Counted from the stretch's first letter, positions 1 to 8,097 are shown. The stretch is DNA of 42,276 nucleotides from Phascolarctobacterium_A sp902463975 (GCF_902463975.1 NZ_CABQHJ010000028.1:1-42276); one strand, 5' to 3'. Notes: generated by a model from the sequence alone, not told the origin. A program made the numbers and translations.

Positions 1-53
1 ATAAGTGCGAGAGTAAAGCAACATACTTTTTCTCTTACACTTATATGGTACTA

Positions 54-92
54 AATAACCGCCCAGTCCTAGGAAAACGAGCGGTTATTTTT
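54..92. terminator. Terminator-like hairpin
   Basis: The arms AATAACCGC and GCGGTTATT pair perfectly around a short loop and are followed on the plus strand by a T-rich tract. It probably ends a plus-strand transcript that begins before the window, but the hairpin could work in either direction. Confidence 0.55.
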
Positions 93-274
93 AACTAATA
101 TTTTCTAAAGGCAACCGTCTATCGGTAGCACTTTTTCTATGTTTATTATACTATATCCAACAGCTAAAGACCAATAGTTTATAGCTTTGAAATTCGTTAC
201 ATAACAAGCATACTATTTCTCCGGAACCGTGTGCGGAGGTTCGATTCATCTCAGACGCTCCAAAGAGAAATGCT

Positions 275-326
275 TTTTAAAAATTATAACCGCCCGCATC
301 TCCACTTCACCTGAGATACGGGCGGT
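275..326 (-). terminator. Terminator of the 118-aa gene
   Basis: A 14-bp perfect stem (ACCGCCCG... with its complement, 290-326) is followed on the minus strand by a T-rich run down to about 275. It lies directly downstream of the small gene that stops at 349. Confidence 0.75.
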
Positions 327-348
327 CAATGTTATTTTTGAAGATTAA

Positions 349-705
349 TTACAGCAGCTCTGCCTTTTTATCCAGAATTGCTTTGCAGGCAGCGCAGGCC
401 GGGCAATCGCAATATGCAGCACCGGCAGCCTTGATTTCCTTAGCATGTGCCAGAATACTTTTAGCCAGTTCAGCGCCAAAAACGCCAACGCCTGCTTCGG
501 AACCGGCAAAAGCAATCAGCCCGTCTATCGGCATGATATCTGCTTCCAGCTCTGCAATATAAGCCTTGGTTACTTCTGCTTCTTCCGCAGTACCAACAGC
601 TGCCAGCCATTTTTCAGCAGCAGCCTTTGCTTCAGCGCTGCAGCTATGAGCAGCAATTAAAGCTGCAGTTTTTTCTTTAACAAAATCTAACATTTCTTGT
701 TTCAT
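349..705 (-). CDS. Small conserved Cys-containing protein (often labelled Hsp90-like)
   Basis: A 118-aa soluble protein rich in Ala and Glu, with Cys22 and a C-terminal CDCPACAAC cluster that could bind metal or form a disulfide. From memory, similar ~115-120-aa proteins of anaerobic Firmicutes are sometimes named 'molecular chaperone Hsp90', but it has none of the Hsp90 ATPase or client domains, so that name should not be taken as function. The ATG at 705 is supported by AGGAGG at the right distance. A sigma-A promoter (750-778) lies upstream and a strong terminator downstream, so it is a single-gene unit. Function unknown; the coding call is firm. Confidence 0.75.
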   Translation of the reverse strand: MKQEMLDFVKEKTAALIAAHSCSAEAKAAAEKWLAAVGTAEEAEVTKAYIAELEADIMPIDGLIAFAGSEAGVGVFGAELAKSILAHAKEIKAAGAAYCDCPACAACKAILDKKAELL

Positions 706-749
706 AATCTGTTAACCTCCTCGTGATGCGTTGCGCATCATCTGTACAT

Positions 750-778
750 ATCATAGTACCAAATTGCAGTCCTGTAAA
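750..778 (-). promoter_or_regulatory. Promoter of the 118-aa gene
   Basis: On the minus strand TTTACA (773-778) is followed after 17 bases by TATGAT (750-755). The leader contains a small palindrome (GATGCG...CGCATC, 725-739), and another inverted repeat (CGCAC/GTGCG, 782-797) lies just upstream of the -35, where a regulator could bind. Confidence 0.5.
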
Positions 779-921
779 GTACGCACTTTCACGTGCGCTA
801 GTTACCACAAGGTTACTATTGTAGTATCATGTGTCTGGTCAGTCTTTGGAAAACAACTAAAAAATTACTTTAACACTGCATACAGCCGAGAATATTCTAC
901 TAATACACCAAACTTATAAAA

Positions 922-2538
922 TTACCAGGCAGCCACAGTTCCGTCAGCACGCGGCTCCGTTGCTCCCGCCAGTACGCCGTCAGGGCAGCGCCAAATAATT
1001 TCGCCCCTGCCAAAGCTGGTGTAATCGCTCATTACACGCACCTCATGCCCCAACTTGCGCAGCTCTTCCACTACCTCCGGCGCAAAGCGGTCCTCCAGCC
1101 ACACCTCGCGCCCATCAATCCACTGCCAGCGCGGTGCGTCCAGCGCAGCCTGCGGATTCAGCAGGAAATCAATCGTGTTCATCAGCACCTGAACATGACC
1201 TTGCGGCTGCATATAGGCACCCATAACACCAAACGGACCGACTGCTTCGCCGTCCTTAGTTAAAAAGCCGGGGATAATTGTATGATACGGCTTTTTGCGC
1301 GGCAGCAGAAAATCATCCGAAGATTCGTCTAAGCTAAAGCCTGCGCCTCTGTCATTAAAGTTGATGCCATAACCCGGTAGCACAACGCCACTTCCAAAGT
1401 CTTTGTAGTTGCTCTGGATAAATGAAACCATATTGCCCTCGCCGTCAGCAGTACACAGATACACAGTACCGCCGCAGAAAGGTTTGCCTGCTTCCGGCAG
1501 CAAGGCCTGCTCGCCAATCAGCGCACGGCGTTTGGCTGCATATTCCTCGCTCAGCATCGCCTCTACCTTAGTGCGCATATAGCGCGGGTCGGCAATATAC
1601 TGCATGCCATCGGCAAAAGCCAGCTTCATAGCTTCTATCTGCTTATGCAGTGTTGCTACGCTGTCACGTCCGTCGAATTCAAAGCCCTTCAATATATTCA
1701 AAGCCATCAGCGCTGTAATACCATGACCGTTTGGCGGCATTTCCCACACATCATAACCACGATAATTAATATGCACAGGTTCAACAAATTCCGCACGATA
1801 ATCAGCCAAATCCGCCAAAGTCAGGCAACCGCCGGTCTTTTCGCTGAAGTCGACAATTTTTTCGGCAAGCTCACCGCGATAATAGCTTTCACAGTAGCTT
1901 TCCGCCAACAGGCGCAGTGTTTTGGCATGGTCAGCCAAACGCACTAATTCACCTGTACGAGGTGCCACACCTTTAGGTGCAAAGGTTGCAAACCATGGCG
2001 CAATCGCAGGATTATCCTTATACGGCGCCAGCGCCTCGATGCCCTCCTGCCAAAAGCGTGCTACTATCGGTGAAACAGGATAGCCGTTTTCCGCATAATC
2101 AATAGCAGGGGCAAATAATTGCGCAAAGGGCAGACGGCCGAAACGCTTGTGCAGCTCAGCCCAGGCTGAAGGTGCTCCCGGAACAGTCACAGCCTGCCAG
2201 CCTCTGAACGGCATTTTCTCTGTATGTCCTGCAGCGCGCACTGCCTCCGCCGTCAGGTTCTGCGGTGCATAACCGCTGCCGTTAATACCATAAAGCTTAT
2301 CCTTTACCCAAACAATCGCAAAGCAGTCACTGCCAAGACCGTTATTCGTAGGCTCCACTACGGTCTGACAAATTGCTGTCGCGATGGCTGCATCAATAGC
2401 GTTACCACCCTGCTGCAAAATCTGCAGGCCCGCCTGCGAGGCCAATGGCTGCGAGGTGCAGACCATACCGCGTCTGCCATAAACTACGCGACGGCGTGAG
2501 GCATAGGGATATTGTTGTCCGTCGAATTGCATTTGCAT
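922..2538 (-). CDS. Gamma-glutamyltransferase family protein, no signal peptide
   Basis: An Ntn-hydrolase of the gamma-glutamyltranspeptidase family (538 aa), expected to cleave or transfer gamma-glutamyl groups. Seen: the N-terminal GGNAIDAAIAT motif (44-54), and the conserved GGTVYLCTAD segment whose Thr358 is the probable autoprocessing nucleophile opening the small subunit. There is no signal peptide, so the enzyme should be cytoplasmic, as in YwrD-like rather than secreted Ggt proteins. The start is the ATG at 2538, preceded by GGAGTG; a longer frame to 2706 would run through the terminator and into glnQ. It lies beside an amino-acid ABC transporter but behind a terminator, so it may have its own promoter. 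The substrate cannot be read from sequence. Confidence 0.88.
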   Translation of the reverse strand: MQMQFDGQQYPYASRRRVVYGRRGMVCTSQPLASQAGLQILQQGGNAIDAAIATAICQTVVEPTNNGLGSDCFAIVWVKDKLYGINGSGYAPQNLTAEAVRAAGHTEKMPFRGWQAVTVPGAPSAWAELHKRFGRLPFAQLFAPAIDYAENGYPVSPIVARFWQEGIEALAPYKDNPAIAPWFATFAPKGVAPRTGELVRLADHAKTLRLLAESYCESYYRGELAEKIVDFSEKTGGCLTLADLADYRAEFVEPVHINYRGYDVWEMPPNGHGITALMALNILKGFEFDGRDSVATLHKQIEAMKLAFADGMQYIADPRYMRTKVEAMLSEEYAAKRRALIGEQALLPEAGKPFCGGTVYLCTADGEGNMVSFIQSNYKDFGSGVVLPGYGINFNDRGAGFSLDESSDDFLLPRKKPYHTIIPGFLTKDGEAVGPFGVMGAYMQPQGHVQVLMNTIDFLLNPQAALDAPRWQWIDGREVWLEDRFAPEVVEELRKLGHEVRVMSDYTSFGRGEIIWRCPDGVLAGATEPRADGTVAAW

Positions 2539-2565
2539 AATTATCACTCCATAAATGATGATTAG

Positions 2566-2598
2566 TTGAAAAAAGCACACCTTTACAGATGTGCTTTT
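2566..2598 (-). terminator. Terminator after the ABC ATPase gene
   Basis: An 8-bp stem, AAAAGCAC (2571-2578) with GTGCTTTT (2591-2598), is followed on the minus strand by a run of T. It sits between the ATPase stop (2615) and the gamma-glutamyltransferase start (2538), separating the two transcripts or lowering read-through. Confidence 0.7.
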
Positions 2599-2614
2599 AA
2601 TAAAAATCAAGTAA

Positions 2615-3346
2615 TTATAAAATCTTGGACAGGAAGTTTTTGGTGCGTTCTTCTTTCGGATTGCCAAAAATCTCCTCAGGAGTTCCCTCTTCCAAAATCT
2701 TGCCACCGTCTACGAAGCATACACGGTCGCCAACCTCACGGGCAAAGCCCATTTCGTGAGTAACAACAGCCATGGTCATGCCTTCGTTAGCCAGCTGCTT
2801 CATAACATCCAGAACCTCGTTAACCATTTCCGGGTCAAGAGCACTGGTAGGCTCGTCAAACAGCAAAGCCTTCGGCTTCATGCACAGGGCACGCGCAATT
2901 GCAACACGCTGCTGTTGACCACCACTGAGCTGATCAGGATAATTGTTGGCTTTGTCTTCCATGCCAACCTTTTTCAGGTACATATGCGCAGTCTTTTCTG
3001 CTTCATCCTTAGAAACGCCGCGTACCTTCATCGGTGCCAGCATCAGATTCTGCATAACAGTCATATGCGGGAACAGATTAAAGCGTTGGAATACCATGCC
3101 GACTTCCTTACGGATTTCGTTGATATTAGCCTCACCGTTCAGAGGAATACCGTCGATAACAATGCTGCCGCCAGTAGGCTCCTCCAAAAAGTTGATGCAG
3201 CGCAGCAGAGTACTCTTACCGCTGCCGCTGGGGCCGATGATAACAACAACCTCTTTTTCCGCAATAGTCAGGTTTACACCCTTGAGTACGTGCAGATCAC
3301 CAAAGCTTTTCTTCAGATCTTTGATTACAATCATTTCCTTGCTCAT
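2615..3346 (-). CDS. glnQ: Polar amino-acid ABC transporter, ATP-binding protein (GlnQ type)
   Basis: The nucleotide-binding subunit of an amino-acid importer; it powers uptake from the inner face of the membrane. All ABC motifs are present in 243 aa: Walker A GPSGSGKST (38-46), Q-loop in VFQRFNLF, signature LSGGQQQ (140-146), Walker B LLFDEP (161-166), D-loop SALD and H-loop His197. Length is normal for the GlnQ/HisP/ArtP group. Its ATG overlaps the end of the permease gene by four bases, so translation is probably coupled. The exact amino acid is not determinable; the symbol reflects family, not proven substrate. Confidence 0.93.
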   Translation of the reverse strand: MSKEMIVIKDLKKSFGDLHVLKGVNLTIAEKEVVVIIGPSGSGKSTLLRCINFLEEPTGGSIVIDGIPLNGEANINEIRKEVGMVFQRFNLFPHMTVMQNLMLAPMKVRGVSKDEAEKTAHMYLKKVGMEDKANNYPDQLSGGQQQRVAIARALCMKPKALLFDEPTSALDPEMVNEVLDVMKQLANEGMTMAVVTHEMGFAREVGDRVCFVDGGKILEEGTPEEIFGNPKEERTKNFLSKIL

Positions 3347-3993
3347 TTCGTGTCAAACCTCCGCTCCAGATAACCGGTAAACCTTGCAACAGCAAAGGTC
3401 ATAATCAGATAGATAATAGCTACAGCCATCCAGATTTCAAAGGAAGCGTAGGTACGGGCAATAATCAGCTGGCCGCGACGAGTCAGCTCTTCGAAACCGA
3501 TAACGGAAACCAGAGAGGAATCCTTCAGCATCGCAATAAATTCATTGCCCAAAGGCGGAATGATGCGCTTGAAGGCCTGCGGCATGATGATATAGCGCAT
3601 AGTCTGCGCCCAGGTCATACCGAGGCTGCGGCCTGCTTCCATCTGGCCCTTGTCGATAGACTGAATGCCTGCACGGAAGATTTCGGCAACATACGCACCG
3701 CTGTTGATGGAGCAGGCGGAAATTGCTGCCACAAACGGATCAACACGGCTGCCGATAATATTAGGCAACGCAAAATACACGAGGAAGATTTGTACCAACA
3801 GCGGGGTGCCGCGGATAAAATCGACATAAACATTGGCAAAATAACGCAACGGCTTAATGCTGCACAAGCGCGCAATACCGATCATGCAGCCAATCAGCAG
3901 ACCGAAGGTAACGCTCATCGCCGTAATCTCTACGGTAATAGCGGCACCGGCCAGCAAAAGCGGAAACGAATTTGCCATAAGCTCAAAATTCAT
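3343..3993 (-). CDS. Polar amino-acid ABC transporter, permease (HisM/GlnP type)
   Basis: An integral membrane subunit of 216 aa with about five hydrophobic segments. It has the EAA-loop characteristic of amino-acid permeases (EAGRSLGMTWAQTMRYIIMP), which docks onto the ATPase. A single permease gene is present, so the transporter core is probably a homodimer. It follows the binding-protein gene after a 52-base gap and overlaps the ATPase gene by four bases. Start ATG at 3993 fits the usual N-terminus of the family. Confidence 0.92.
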   Translation of the reverse strand: MNFELMANSFPLLLAGAAITVEITAMSVTFGLLIGCMIGIARLCSIKPLRYFANVYVDFIRGTPLLVQIFLVYFALPNIIGSRVDPFVAAISACSINSGAYVAEIFRAGIQSIDKGQMEAGRSLGMTWAQTMRYIIMPQAFKRIIPPLGNEFIAMLKDSSLVSVIGFEELTRRGQLIIARTYASFEIWMAVAIIYLIMTFAVARFTGYLERRFDTK

Positions 3994-4030
3994 ATTCTCC
4001 CAATCCCTTCTAAATTCTTAGTTGCAGGCT

Positions 4031-4060
4031 GGAGAGAACCACTGCTTATTTTTTCTCTCC
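4031..4060 (-). promoter_or_regulatory. Stem-loop at the end of the binding-protein gene
   Basis: GGAGAGAA (4031-4038) pairs with TTCTCTCC (4053-4060) across the stop codon region of the binding-protein gene. No T-run follows on the minus strand. Hairpins at this place in ABC operons often protect the upstream mRNA and raise the level of the binding protein over the membrane subunits; that role is inferred here. Confidence 0.45.
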
Positions 4061-4813
4061 AAACCATTTAGTATAAAGCTTATCATATTCGCCGCTCTTT
4101 TTCAATTCAGCTAAAGCTTTATTTAAATCGCCGGCCAGCTTGCTGCCTTTTTTAACAGCAATGCCGTAAGGCTCAGCTTCCATTCTTTCACCAACAGTTT
4201 TAGCAAAGTCCTTGCCTGCTTTGGTCATATAGTATTCAATAACCGGTGCATCACCGATTACAGCATCAGCGCCGCCGTTTTTCAGCTCCAGAGAAGCCTC
4301 GTCCTGAGTATTGAATGCCTTTACTTTAGCGCCTTCAACAGTTCTGGATTTGTTTTCACCGGTAGTACCGATTTGGCAGGCAATAGTTTTGCCCTTCAAA
4401 TCATCGATGGATTTTACATTGCTGTCTTTACGTACCATAATCATCAGACCGGAGGTGTAATAGGATTCGGTAAAATCAACAACCTTTTTACGTTCGTCGG
4501 TAATGGTCATACCGGCAATAGCAACATCAATATTGTTGGAATTCAGCGCCGGAATCAGAGCATCAAAGCCCATGCTTACCATTTCAACCTTGTAGCCCAT
4601 TTGCTTGCCAAGAGCTTCAATCAGTTCAATATCAAAGCCGGTCAGATCCTTGCTGCCTTCTTTAGGAAATTCAAACGGTGCGAATACAGGCTCAGTGCCG
4701 ACACGCAAAACCTTAGCGCTGTCAGACGCCTTTTTTTCCTCCCCGCCGCAGCCGGTCAGCAGCATGCTACAGGCCATAATAGCCATCATTAAAAATACTA
4801 ATACCTTTTTCAT
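4046..4813 (-). CDS. Amino-acid ABC transporter substrate-binding lipoprotein (1)
   Basis: A 255-aa type II periplasmic-binding-protein (SBP_bac_3 family) with a lipoprotein signal peptide: MKK, hydrophobic core, lipobox LLTGC with Cys22 as the lipidation site. The mature part starts LRVGTEPVFAPFEF and has the family block GFDIELIEALGKQMGYKVE and the TxxR-type IGTTGE segment. It captures an amino acid outside the membrane for the permease and ATPase downstream. The start is supported by AGGGGG. It is clearly paralogous to the next upstream gene (4911-5690), with many identical blocks, so the operon has arisen partly by tandem duplication. Confidence 0.92.
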   Translation of the reverse strand: MKKVLVFLMMAIMACSMLLTGCGGEEKKASDSAKVLRVGTEPVFAPFEFPKEGSKDLTGFDIELIEALGKQMGYKVEMVSMGFDALIPALNSNNIDVAIAGMTITDERKKVVDFTESYYTSGLMIMVRKDSNVKSIDDLKGKTIACQIGTTGENKSRTVEGAKVKAFNTQDEASLELKNGGADAVIGDAPVIEYYMTKAGKDFAKTVGERMEAEPYGIAVKKGSKLAGDLNKALAELKKSGEYDKLYTKWFGEKK

Positions 4814-4858
4814 TTGTTGGTCCCCCTCATTTTTTCTTTTCTAATTTTTTAATATCAA

Positions 4859-4897
4859 ACGGAGCACGTCCGGCAATTAAACCCTGTCGTGCTCCGT
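4859..4897 (-). terminator. Hairpin between the two binding-protein genes
   Basis: A perfect 10-bp stem, ACGGAGCACG (4859-4868) with CGTGCTCCGT (4888-4897). On the minus strand it is followed by TTTGATATTAAAAAA, a poor U-tract, so it may be a partial terminator that lets the first gene be expressed in excess of the rest. Confidence 0.5.
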
Positions 4898-4910
4898 AGT
4901 GAACAAAATA

Positions 4911-5690
4911 TTATTTCTTTACTTCACCAAACCAGGTTTTGTAAATCTTGTCATATTCACCATTTTTCTTCAACTCAGCCAAAGCCTTGTTGATTTCGCC
5001 CGCAAGCTTATCATTACCTTTTTTAACAGCCAGACCGTATTGCTCTGCTTCCATAATATCGCCAACAGTCTTCATGCTGGTGTTACCACCCTGTGCCAGG
5101 TAATAACCAACTACAGGACTATCATTGATAATCGCATCAACGCCTTTGTTTTTCAGTTCCATAACAGCTTCATCATTAGTGTTGAAAGCAGTTACTTTAG
5201 CGTTAGCAACGTTTCTGGCATTCTTTTCACCGGTAGTACCGATTTGGCAGGCAATACGTTTGCCTTCCAGATCTTTAACGCTCTTAACTTCGTTGTTGTC
5301 CTTATTTACCATAACGATCAGGCCGGAAGTATAATAAGGTTCAGAGAAAGTAACAGCCTTTTGACGTTCTTCATTAATGCTCATGCCTGCAGCAACAACA
5401 TCAATGTTACCGGAGTTCAGTGCCGGAATCAAAGCATCAAAGCCCATGCTGACAATTTCAACCTTGTAGCCCATTTGCTTGCCGATAGCACGTGCCAGAT
5501 CCATATCAAAGCCATCATAGCTTTTGCTACCCTCTTTTTGAAATTCAAAAGGTGCAAAGGTAGGCTCTGTGCCTACACGCAGTACCTTTTCCGGTTCAGC
5601 AGCTTTTTTATCGCCACCGCCGCAGCCGGCAATCATCATAGAAGCAGCAGCCAAAACTGCCATAACTAAAAACAAAATCTTCTTCATCAT
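4911..5690 (-). CDS. Amino-acid ABC transporter substrate-binding lipoprotein (2)
   Basis: A second SBP_bac_3 lipoprotein of 259 aa, first gene of the transporter cluster. Signal peptide with lipobox MIAGC (Cys23), then a Lys/Asp-rich linker and LRVGTEPTFAPFEF. It shares the blocks MGYKVE, MGFDALIPALNS, ACQIGTTGE and GEYDK with its paralogue, but differs in mid-protein residues lining the second lobe, which suggests a related but not identical ligand. Start: a TTG at 5693 has only three bases to the GGGG Shine-Dalgarno, so the ATG at 5690 (or 5687) is preferred. No second permease is present, so both proteins may feed one membrane core. Confidence 0.9.
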   Translation of the reverse strand: MMKKILFLVMAVLAAASMMIAGCGGGDKKAAEPEKVLRVGTEPTFAPFEFQKEGSKSYDGFDMDLARAIGKQMGYKVEIVSMGFDALIPALNSGNIDVVAAGMSINEERQKAVTFSEPYYTSGLIVMVNKDNNEVKSVKDLEGKRIACQIGTTGEKNARNVANAKVTAFNTNDEAVMELKNKGVDAIINDSPVVGYYLAQGGNTSMKTVGDIMEAEQYGLAVKKGNDKLAGEINKALAELKKNGEYDKIYKTWFGEVKK

Positions 5691-5734
5691 CAATTTCCCC
5701 TTTCGATATTGTAAGCCATTTTTGAGATACGTAC

Positions 5735-5763
5735 ATTATATACCTAAATTCCCGCAAGGTAAA
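5735..5763 (-). promoter_or_regulatory. Promoter of the ABC transporter cluster
   Basis: TTTACC (5758-5763), a 17-base spacer and a perfect TATAAT (5735-5740) on the minus strand, about 45 bases before the start codon. Confidence 0.6.
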
Positions 5764-5789
5764 GTATTTTTATGAAAAAAACAGTATAA

Positions 5790-5829
5790 AAATAAAAATT
5801 TGCCGCATTTTTTTTCATTTTGCGGCAAA
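5790..5829 (-). terminator. Terminator after the ATPase gene
   Basis: TTTGCCGCA and TGCGGCAAA (5799-5829) form a 9-bp stem; on the minus strand it is followed by TTTTTATTTTTAT. It ends the transcript of the gene at 5940-7532 before the transporter promoter. Confidence 0.7.
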
Positions 5830-5939
5830 CTGTAATTTAGGTAACAAAAAAAAGACATTACTATCACCATTACGTAGAGTGAATCATGGTCAATAAAGAA
5901 ATGCTATTGGGGCAAATCATTCTCATACCATCTGACTTC

Positions 5940-7532
5940 TTAATTTAGCAAATCTAATAAATTCTCGACGTTATTTACATTAACAACACTTTTTAAAAAT
6001 AGTTCTGCAGAAAAAAACTTAATTTCTCCCAAAGCTGATTCAACACTGTCTTTCTCGCCAGTATAAATAACGTAACGTCCTTTTATTTTACCAAAGCTCT
6101 CCTCAATATAATTATTGAAATCTTCGTTTACTAAATTTTTAACCTGATTATCAGCTTTATTTTGTGAATACCCTACTTCAAACAAATATGTATCCTTGGA
6201 CTGCTTATCAACTATAGCCAGGTTAACCTCTTTACCATCAGAATTCCTACTAATTTTCGTCACATAATAATTTTCATGAAGCGCCTTATAGGTATCATAG
6301 ATAAGATGGTTTGCTAAAATAGCACCTTTAATTTCACGCTCTGCTTTTTCTATGAATTTTTCCTTATTCTCTAAGCCGCACACTTCTAAATTTTTCCAAT
6401 GCTCATCACTAATAAGTAATTTAAGTAAATCTGTAGCATGACAATAAACTATACCAGCCTGACTTATAATCTGCATATTCCTTTCCCGAACAGGATTCTC
6501 CCCTTTTACCGAAAGATATGTTGGAATAGTCAATACCAAATCCAAATCCTCAAGAAATTTTTTTATAACATCTTCGTCTTCTTGCATCATATTGACTTTT
6601 ATTTTGTTTTTATTCAAGACAGCTAAAGATTTTTCTATCTGCTCGTCAAGCATATGCCTGCTATAAAGGAAACTACGAGTATTATTAATGCCAAGATGTA
6701 AAGGCTGTGATTCAAAAGCGCCGTTATTTCTAGTAATTGCAGAAACAAGAAAATCCTGATGCATCTGCTTAACACATCTATGAATAGTCGAGACAAGCTC
6801 TTCTTCTGAATATAACAAAGTAAGTGCTTGAGGATCCATATGTTCGTTTCCACAAACCGAACGAATTATATTTTTCACTATAGCCTTACCAGTATATTCT
6901 CTTGTAGCATCTCTGTCCTTATAAGGTGATTCATCTTTTAATGTTCCACCAAATTGAATATAATCATCAAGACCTTTGCCTAATAATCTATTATACTCCG
7001 CAAAAGAAACATAAGAAGTGTGAATTAATTTCATCCTGTCCATCAAACAATCTTGCGTAGCCAATATAAAACTAAGAGAATCCGTACCCGTAACAATAAT
7101 ATTCAAGCCCTGATTAGCATAATAATTAGACAAAACATTACCCTGACCAACAAAATCTTTAATAAAAGTTATCTCATCTATAAAAATATACTTATAATTT
7201 TCTTTAATCGCCTGATCTAATAATCCATACAATTCCTTGATTTCTGGTCTATGAACGACATTATTATCACGATCTTGAATAATATTTGCATATTCATCAG
7301 AACAACTAAGATATAAACACTTATGACCTTTTGCGTGCAGTTCCTTCGCTATCTGATTAAGAAGTACCGTTTTCCCGGTAGAAAGCAAACCACCTATAGT
7401 ACAAATCTGTCCCTTAGTGCCCTTATGGCTATTCACGAAATTCTCTATTTCAGAATAGCAATTACGTTTATCTTGATAAACATCAAGCTTATCGATATCT
7501 ACAATTCTAATCTGCTTAAATTTTTCATCCAT
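5940..7532 (-). CDS. P-loop ATPase of unknown function
   Basis: A 530-aa protein with an N-terminal AAA-type ATPase: Walker A GGLLSTGKT (47-55), Walker B YIFIDE (115-120) and a sensor-like VTGTDS. The layout resembles the archaeal-type/AAA_14 ATPases that often carry a C-terminal nuclease-fold (DUF4143-like) domain; the segment TYLFEVGYSQNKADNQVKNL near the C-terminus fits such a fold loosely, but catalytic residues are not certain. The start is the ATG at 7532 because GAGGTG lies five to seven bases ahead and overlaps an alternative GTG at 7541. It is a single-gene unit with its own promoter (7609-7638) and terminator. More AT-rich by eye than its neighbours, so possibly acquired. Role unknown. 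Confidence 0.8.
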   Translation of the reverse strand: MDEKFKQIRIVDIDKLDVYQDKRNCYSEIENFVNSHKGTKGQICTIGGLLSTGKTVLLNQIAKELHAKGHKCLYLSCSDEYANIIQDRDNNVVHRPEIKELYGLLDQAIKENYKYIFIDEITFIKDFVGQGNVLSNYYANQGLNIIVTGTDSLSFILATQDCLMDRMKLIHTSYVSFAEYNRLLGKGLDDYIQFGGTLKDESPYKDRDATREYTGKAIVKNIIRSVCGNEHMDPQALTLLYSEEELVSTIHRCVKQMHQDFLVSAITRNNGAFESQPLHLGINNTRSFLYSRHMLDEQIEKSLAVLNKNKIKVNMMQEDEDVIKKFLEDLDLVLTIPTYLSVKGENPVRERNMQIISQAGIVYCHATDLLKLLISDEHWKNLEVCGLENKEKFIEKAEREIKGAILANHLIYDTYKALHENYYVTKISRNSDGKEVNLAIVDKQSKDTYLFEVGYSQNKADNQVKNLVNEDFNNYIEESFGKIKGRYVIYTGEKDSVESALGEIKFFSAELFLKSVVNVNNVENLLDLLN

Positions 7533-7608
7533 AAAAATCACCTCGTATAGACTACAAATTTAACACACTAACAATAACAATCTACCTATTACCATGCTAA
7601 CTAATTAC

Positions 7609-7638
7609 AGTATAAAGCATTACTTTAATATCAGACAA
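7609..7638 (-). promoter_or_regulatory. Promoter of the ATPase gene
   Basis: TTGTCT (7633-7638), an 18-base spacer and TATACT (7609-7614) on the minus strand, about 75 bases before the start codon. Confidence 0.5.
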
Positions 7639-7664
7639 GGAGTAAATAGCCATATTAAGATCAA

Positions 7665-7696
7665 CAGGAGAGAATTTTCTTCAAAATCCTCTCCTG
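7665..7696. repeat. Long inverted repeat
   Basis: CAGGAGAGAATTTT (7665-7678) pairs with AAAATCCTCTCCTG (7683-7696) with one mismatch and a 4-base loop. It lacks a T-run on either strand. It lies downstream of the candidate RNA and could act as its 3' end or as a processing/transcription barrier. Confidence 0.45.
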
Positions 7697-7745
7697 CTTC
7701 ATAATCCCCATATGTAAAACAATTCCCAATTTACTTCATCTTGTT

Positions 7746-7974
7746 TTCTTGCACAAAAAACAACTCAGCTGACCTGGTTTTCGCCCCCACACTCGCCTGC
7801 TGGAAGGTTCGCTCCTAAGCATTCCGCTCCCCACTACTACCTCTCTCGCCCATAATTTTTTTGCGGCAGGACTTACTTCTAAGCTGCACCGTGCTCACAG
7901 CAAAATTTTGCTGCTTACGTGGATCGTTTCGCCTGCAACTGGCATCGACTTGCAACCACAGACCTGAGTTGTCC
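7746..7974 (-). ncRNA. Candidate structured non-coding RNA, ~230 nt
   Basis: No protein frame fits this stretch, but the minus-strand transcript has marks of a structured RNA. A near-consensus promoter starts it (7980-8008). The 5' end (CAACTCAG) pairs with the 3' end (CTGAGTTG), and six T follow the 3' arm. Inside are a perfect hairpin GCAGCAAAATTTTGCTG, a stem CGGTGCAG/CTGCCG capped by CTTA-GAAG-TAAG, and a bulged stem TCG..GCC/GGC..CGA. Three GCGAA-containing segments recur in the sequence. It has no SRP-RNA core, RNase P GAAAGTCC block or T-box sequence. Size and closed-ring shape could suit 6S RNA or the raiA-motif class, but I do not recognise it. Confidence 0.55.
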
Positions 7975-7979
7975 TATCT

Positions 7980-8008
7980 ATTATAATGGGAAAAAATTTT
8001 TTTTGCAA
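7980..8008 (-). promoter_or_regulatory. Promoter of the candidate RNA
   Basis: TTGCAA (8003-8008), exactly 17 bases, then perfect TATAAT (7980-7985) on the minus strand. No start codon with a ribosome-binding site follows for over 400 bases, which argues for a non-coding transcript. Confidence 0.65.
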
Positions 8009-8097
8009 GTCAATAGCTCTGCATACTTTTATCTTTTGTCAAAAAGTGCTATACTATTTGTACTCGATATTGAACGGATAAAAAGGAAATACGCTTT

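Larger units (their letters stand above)
1..348. other. Intergenic region with hairpins, no gene seen
   Basis: No convincing coding frame is present. There is an imperfect stem joining bases 1-13 to 32-44, a terminator-like hairpin at 54-92, a 5-bp stem at 219-238 followed by a tRNA-like T-arm resemblance at 235-262, and the terminator of the next gene at 275-326. The piece between about 95 and 210 is AT-rich and shows nothing recognisable. Confidence 0.5.

Noticed and set aside
219..262. tRNA/tmRNA-like 3' end (GGTTCGATTC followed by GACGCTCCA)
   Set aside because: The T-stem has a mismatch and no matching 5' acceptor arm was found in the preceding 220 bases; too weak to call an RNA gene or an attachment remnant.
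2539..2706. Longer gamma-glutamyltransferase frame starting at 2706
   Set aside because: It would read through the glnQ terminator and overlap glnQ by 92 bases; the ATG at 2538 has a good ribosome-binding site.
7740..7980. Plus-strand transcript or T-box reading of the candidate RNA region
   Set aside because: The plus strand lacks a promoter and a U-tract here, and no T-box or SRP core sequence is present; the minus strand has both promoter and T-run.
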